Assembly (NCBI GenBank): GCA_964371055.1
Contig: CAYJLF010000013.1
Span: 101,216-165,215, forward strand
Direction of reading: 5' to 3'
From: CAYJLF01 sp964371055
GTDB lineage: Bacteria > Eisenbacteria > RBG-16-71-46 > CAIMUX01
Length of the DNA: 64,000 bases
In this document: piece by piece, positions 62,532 through 64,000 of the stretch
Numbering within the stretch: the stretch's first letter is position 1
Layout of the letters: each line of letters begins with the position of its first letter
Notes under the pieces: model-generated
Databases searched by the model: none
The model's input: the letters and a program-made list of their open reading frames with translations, nothing else
Told to the model about the DNA's origin: nothing
Made by a program: the position numbers and the translations under genes

Positions 62532-63710
62532 ATGAACCTCGATTCCGTCTCAGCTCATTCCGCCGAGACCGATGCCGGCCGCCGCGTCCTCGTGGCGATG
62601 AGCGGCGGCGTGGACAGCACCGTGGCGGCCGCGCGCCTCGTGGCGGACGGCTTCGAGGTGGCCGGCGTCACGTTCCGGCTCTTCTGCCACGGGGAGAACG
62701 AGGCCGGACCCCGGGCCTGCTGCGGCCTTGAGGGAATGCGCGATGCGCGAGCCGTGGCCCTGGGGCTGGGCATCTCCCACACCGTGCTCGATCTCGAGGA
62801 GCTCTTTCAGGCCCGCGTCGTCTCCGACTTCGTGACGGAGTACGCCGCCGGACGCACTCCCAACCCGTGCGTCGAGTGCAACACCCACATCAAGTTCGGG
62901 CCTCTGCTCGCCTGGGCCGAGCGCCAGGGTTACGGCTGGATCGCGACCGGTCACTACGCGCGTCGCGTCACCGTCGCCGGCTTGGGTGGCCGGACGGAGG
63001 CACGACTGGCCCGTGCCGCGCACGTGACGAAGGATCAGAGCTACGTGCTCTGGGGAGTCGACTCCCGGGTGCTGGAGCGGACGCTGCTTCCGCTCGGGTC
63101 GTTGTCGAAGGAGGAGGTGCGGGCAGAGGCTCGCCGCCTGGGACTCGCCACCTGGGACAAGGCCGAGAGCCAGGACATCTGTTTCGTGCCGGACGGCGAT
63201 TACGCCGGCTGGCTGGCGGAGCGCCTGGGGCCCCACCATCCCGCCTTCGCCCCCGGCGAGATCCGCGATGTCAAAGACCGCTTGCTCGGCCGTCACGAGG
63301 GGCTGGCGCGGTACACCGTAGGACAGAGACGTGGCCTGAACCTGGGGGGGCCGAAGTCGTGGCGCGTGCTCGCGCTCGAGACGGCGGCCAACGTCCTGCG
63401 CGTCGGCCCCGACGACCAGCTCGATGCCGGCGGGCTCTGGGCCGGGGGGCTGGTCCTGCACGCGACGCCGGCGGAGATTGCGGCGGAGCCGGTCGAGGTC
63501 CAAATCCGCTACCGGCACGCCGGGGTGTCCGGATGGGCGCGGGTTGACGGGGATCGGCTCCATGCGTCGTTCGCCGAGCCGCAGCGGGCCGTGGCGCCGG
63601 GGCAGTCCTGTGTCATCTACCGTGACGGTGTGCTGCTCGCGGGGGGGAGAATCGAGGCGGCCTGTGCCTGCTGCCCGCCCGCCGGCGCGGCTGTGCAGGC
63701 GGATGCTTGA
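62532..63710 (+). CDS. mnmA: tRNA 2-thiouridylase MnmA
   Basis: 392 residues; thiolates U34 of tRNA-Lys, -Glu and -Gln. PP-loop A-M-S-G-G-V-D-S-T at 22-30. The two catalytic Cys are Cys116 (N-P-C-V-E-C-N) and Cys217 (E-S-Q-D-I-C-F). Other marks are G-H-Y-A-R and G-Q-R-R-G-L-N. The N-terminus is about 17 residues longer than E. coli MnmA. The TGA stop lies inside the tRNA promoter's -35 box. The tail is Cys/Ala-rich. Confidence 0.95.
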   Translation: MNLDSVSAHSAETDAGRRVLVAMSGGVDSTVAAARLVADGFEVAGVTFRLFCHGENEAGPRACCGLEGMRDARAVALGLGISHTVLDLEELFQARVVSDFVTEYAAGRTPNPCVECNTHIKFGPLLAWAERQGYGWIATGHYARRVTVAGLGGRTEARLARAAHVTKDQSYVLWGVDSRVLERTLLPLGSLSKEEVRAEARRLGLATWDKAESQDICFVPDGDYAGWLAERLGPHHPAFAPGEIRDVKDRLLGRHEGLARYTVGQRRGLNLGGPKSWRVLALETAANVLRVGPDDQLDAGGLWAGGLVLHATPAEIAAEPVEVQIRYRHAGVSGWARVDGDRLHASFAEPQRAVAPGQSCVIYRDGVLLAGGRIEAACACCPPAGAAVQADA

Positions 63711-63735
63711 CAGGCGTCTCCGACCGGGTTAACGT
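63707..63735 (+). promoter_or_regulatory. Predicted tRNA-cluster promoter
   Basis: TTGACA at 63707-63712, a 17-base spacer and TAACGT at 63730-63735. It lies 12 bases before the first tRNA-Ser. Confidence 0.65.
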
Positions 63736-63747
63736 GGCGGTCCCGTT

Positions 63748-63830
63748 GGAGGGATGGCCGAGTGGTTGAAGGCAGCGGTCTTGAAAACCGCCGGCCGCAA
63801 GGCCCGTGGGTTCGAATCCCACTCCCTCCG
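63748..63830 (+). tRNA. tRNA-Ser (UGA anticodon)
   Basis: Acceptor GGAGGGA pairs with TCCCTCC; the anticodon stem GCGGT/ACCGC carries loop CTTGAAA, anticodon TGA (reads UCA). It has a long variable arm, as tRNA-Ser does. No CCA is encoded: the bases after the discriminator are AAG. Confidence 0.95.
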
Positions 63831-63849
63831 AAGCCGGGAAGTGTGCACC

Positions 63850-63941
<92 letters not shown>

Positions 63942-63954
63942 GTACCGATGACGC

Positions 63955-64000
63955 GCGCCCATGGCTCAACTGGATAGAGCATCTGACTACGGATCAGAAG
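63955..64000 (+). tRNA. tRNA-Arg (ACG anticodon), 3' truncated by the window end
   Basis: Begins with acceptor GCGCCCA and D-stem GCTC; the anticodon stem TCTGA/TCAGA carries loop CTACGGA, anticodon ACG (reads CGU, and more after A34 to I editing). The T arm and 3' acceptor lie beyond the window. Confidence 0.9.

Noticed and set aside
63748..63830. Could the first tRNA be tRNA-Sec, tying it to the selenoprotein candidate?
   Set aside because: Its anticodon is TGA (reading UCA), not TCA, and the arms have normal tRNA-Ser lengths.

Overview
The window is GC-rich, densely packed bacterial DNA from a Gram-negative (diderm) organism. It encodes an LptD-type LPS transport barrel, many lipoproteins and TPR proteins, and exported proteins ending in FlgD/type-IX-secretion-like Ig domains. 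It also has a PorY/PorX-like two-component pair. This mix points to an uncultured, GC-rich lineage of the wider FCB group (Eisenbacteria- or Krumholzibacteria-like). That placement is inferred from gene content, with no marker phylogeny behind it. Nearly all genes are on the plus strand in long runs with 4-base ATGA-type overlaps; only the GGDEF and rhomboid genes are on the minus strand. Several promoters share the form TTGAC-N17/18-TAnnnT.

Layout. 1-4.7 kb: partial DUF971 gene and a C25 (gingipain/PorU-like) protease. 4.7-12.4 kb: ClpB, a diguanylate cyclase, a small secreted protein and a TPR/sigma-54 activator. 12.5-16.0 kb: PtsN-like IIA, VanZ-like protein, AspS and a NYN/LOTUS protein. 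16.1-23.7 kb: two lipoproteins, PhoH, the HD phosphodiesterase PgpH, YbeY, two CBS/CorC proteins and RecO. 23.7-31.1 kb: a pyrimidine operon (pyrR-pyrB-pyrC-TPR lipoprotein-pyrK-pyrD-pyrF) behind a PyrR-binding leader. 31.1-36.3 kb: nucleotide-sugar genes (UGD, RmlC-like, RfbB, an SDR epimerase, a divergent PNPT). 36.4-42.3 kb: SerS, PorY/PorX-like pair, TsaE, TsaB, RimI. 42.3-49.1 kb: AccD, FolC, a ROK kinase and LptD. 49.4-57.3 kb: a tetraheme cytochrome/metallophosphatase-like lipoprotein interrupted by an in-frame TGA, a HEPN-like protein and a 1,889-residue repeat protein. 57.3-64 kb: rhomboid protease, a lipoprotein of unknown function, a YacP-like NYN protein, two TPR proteins, MnmA, two tRNA-Ser genes and a truncated tRNA-Arg.

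Most notable observations. (1) The cytochrome gene at 49387-50763 reads through TGA at 49546, where I recall related proteins carrying the second Cys of a Cys-Gly-Cys motif. A hairpin with GU in its loop follows, so it is probably a selenoprotein. (2) The pyr operon leader carries a near-perfect PyrR-binding hairpin that covers the ribosome binding site of a 61-codon leader ORF, whose stop overlaps the TTG start of pyrR. (3) A second leader ORF, before the SDR epimerase, also has 15-base in-frame tandem repeats and a stop overlapping a non-ATG (CTG) start. (4) PorXY-like regulators occur with C25 protease and FlgD/T9SS-like cargo.
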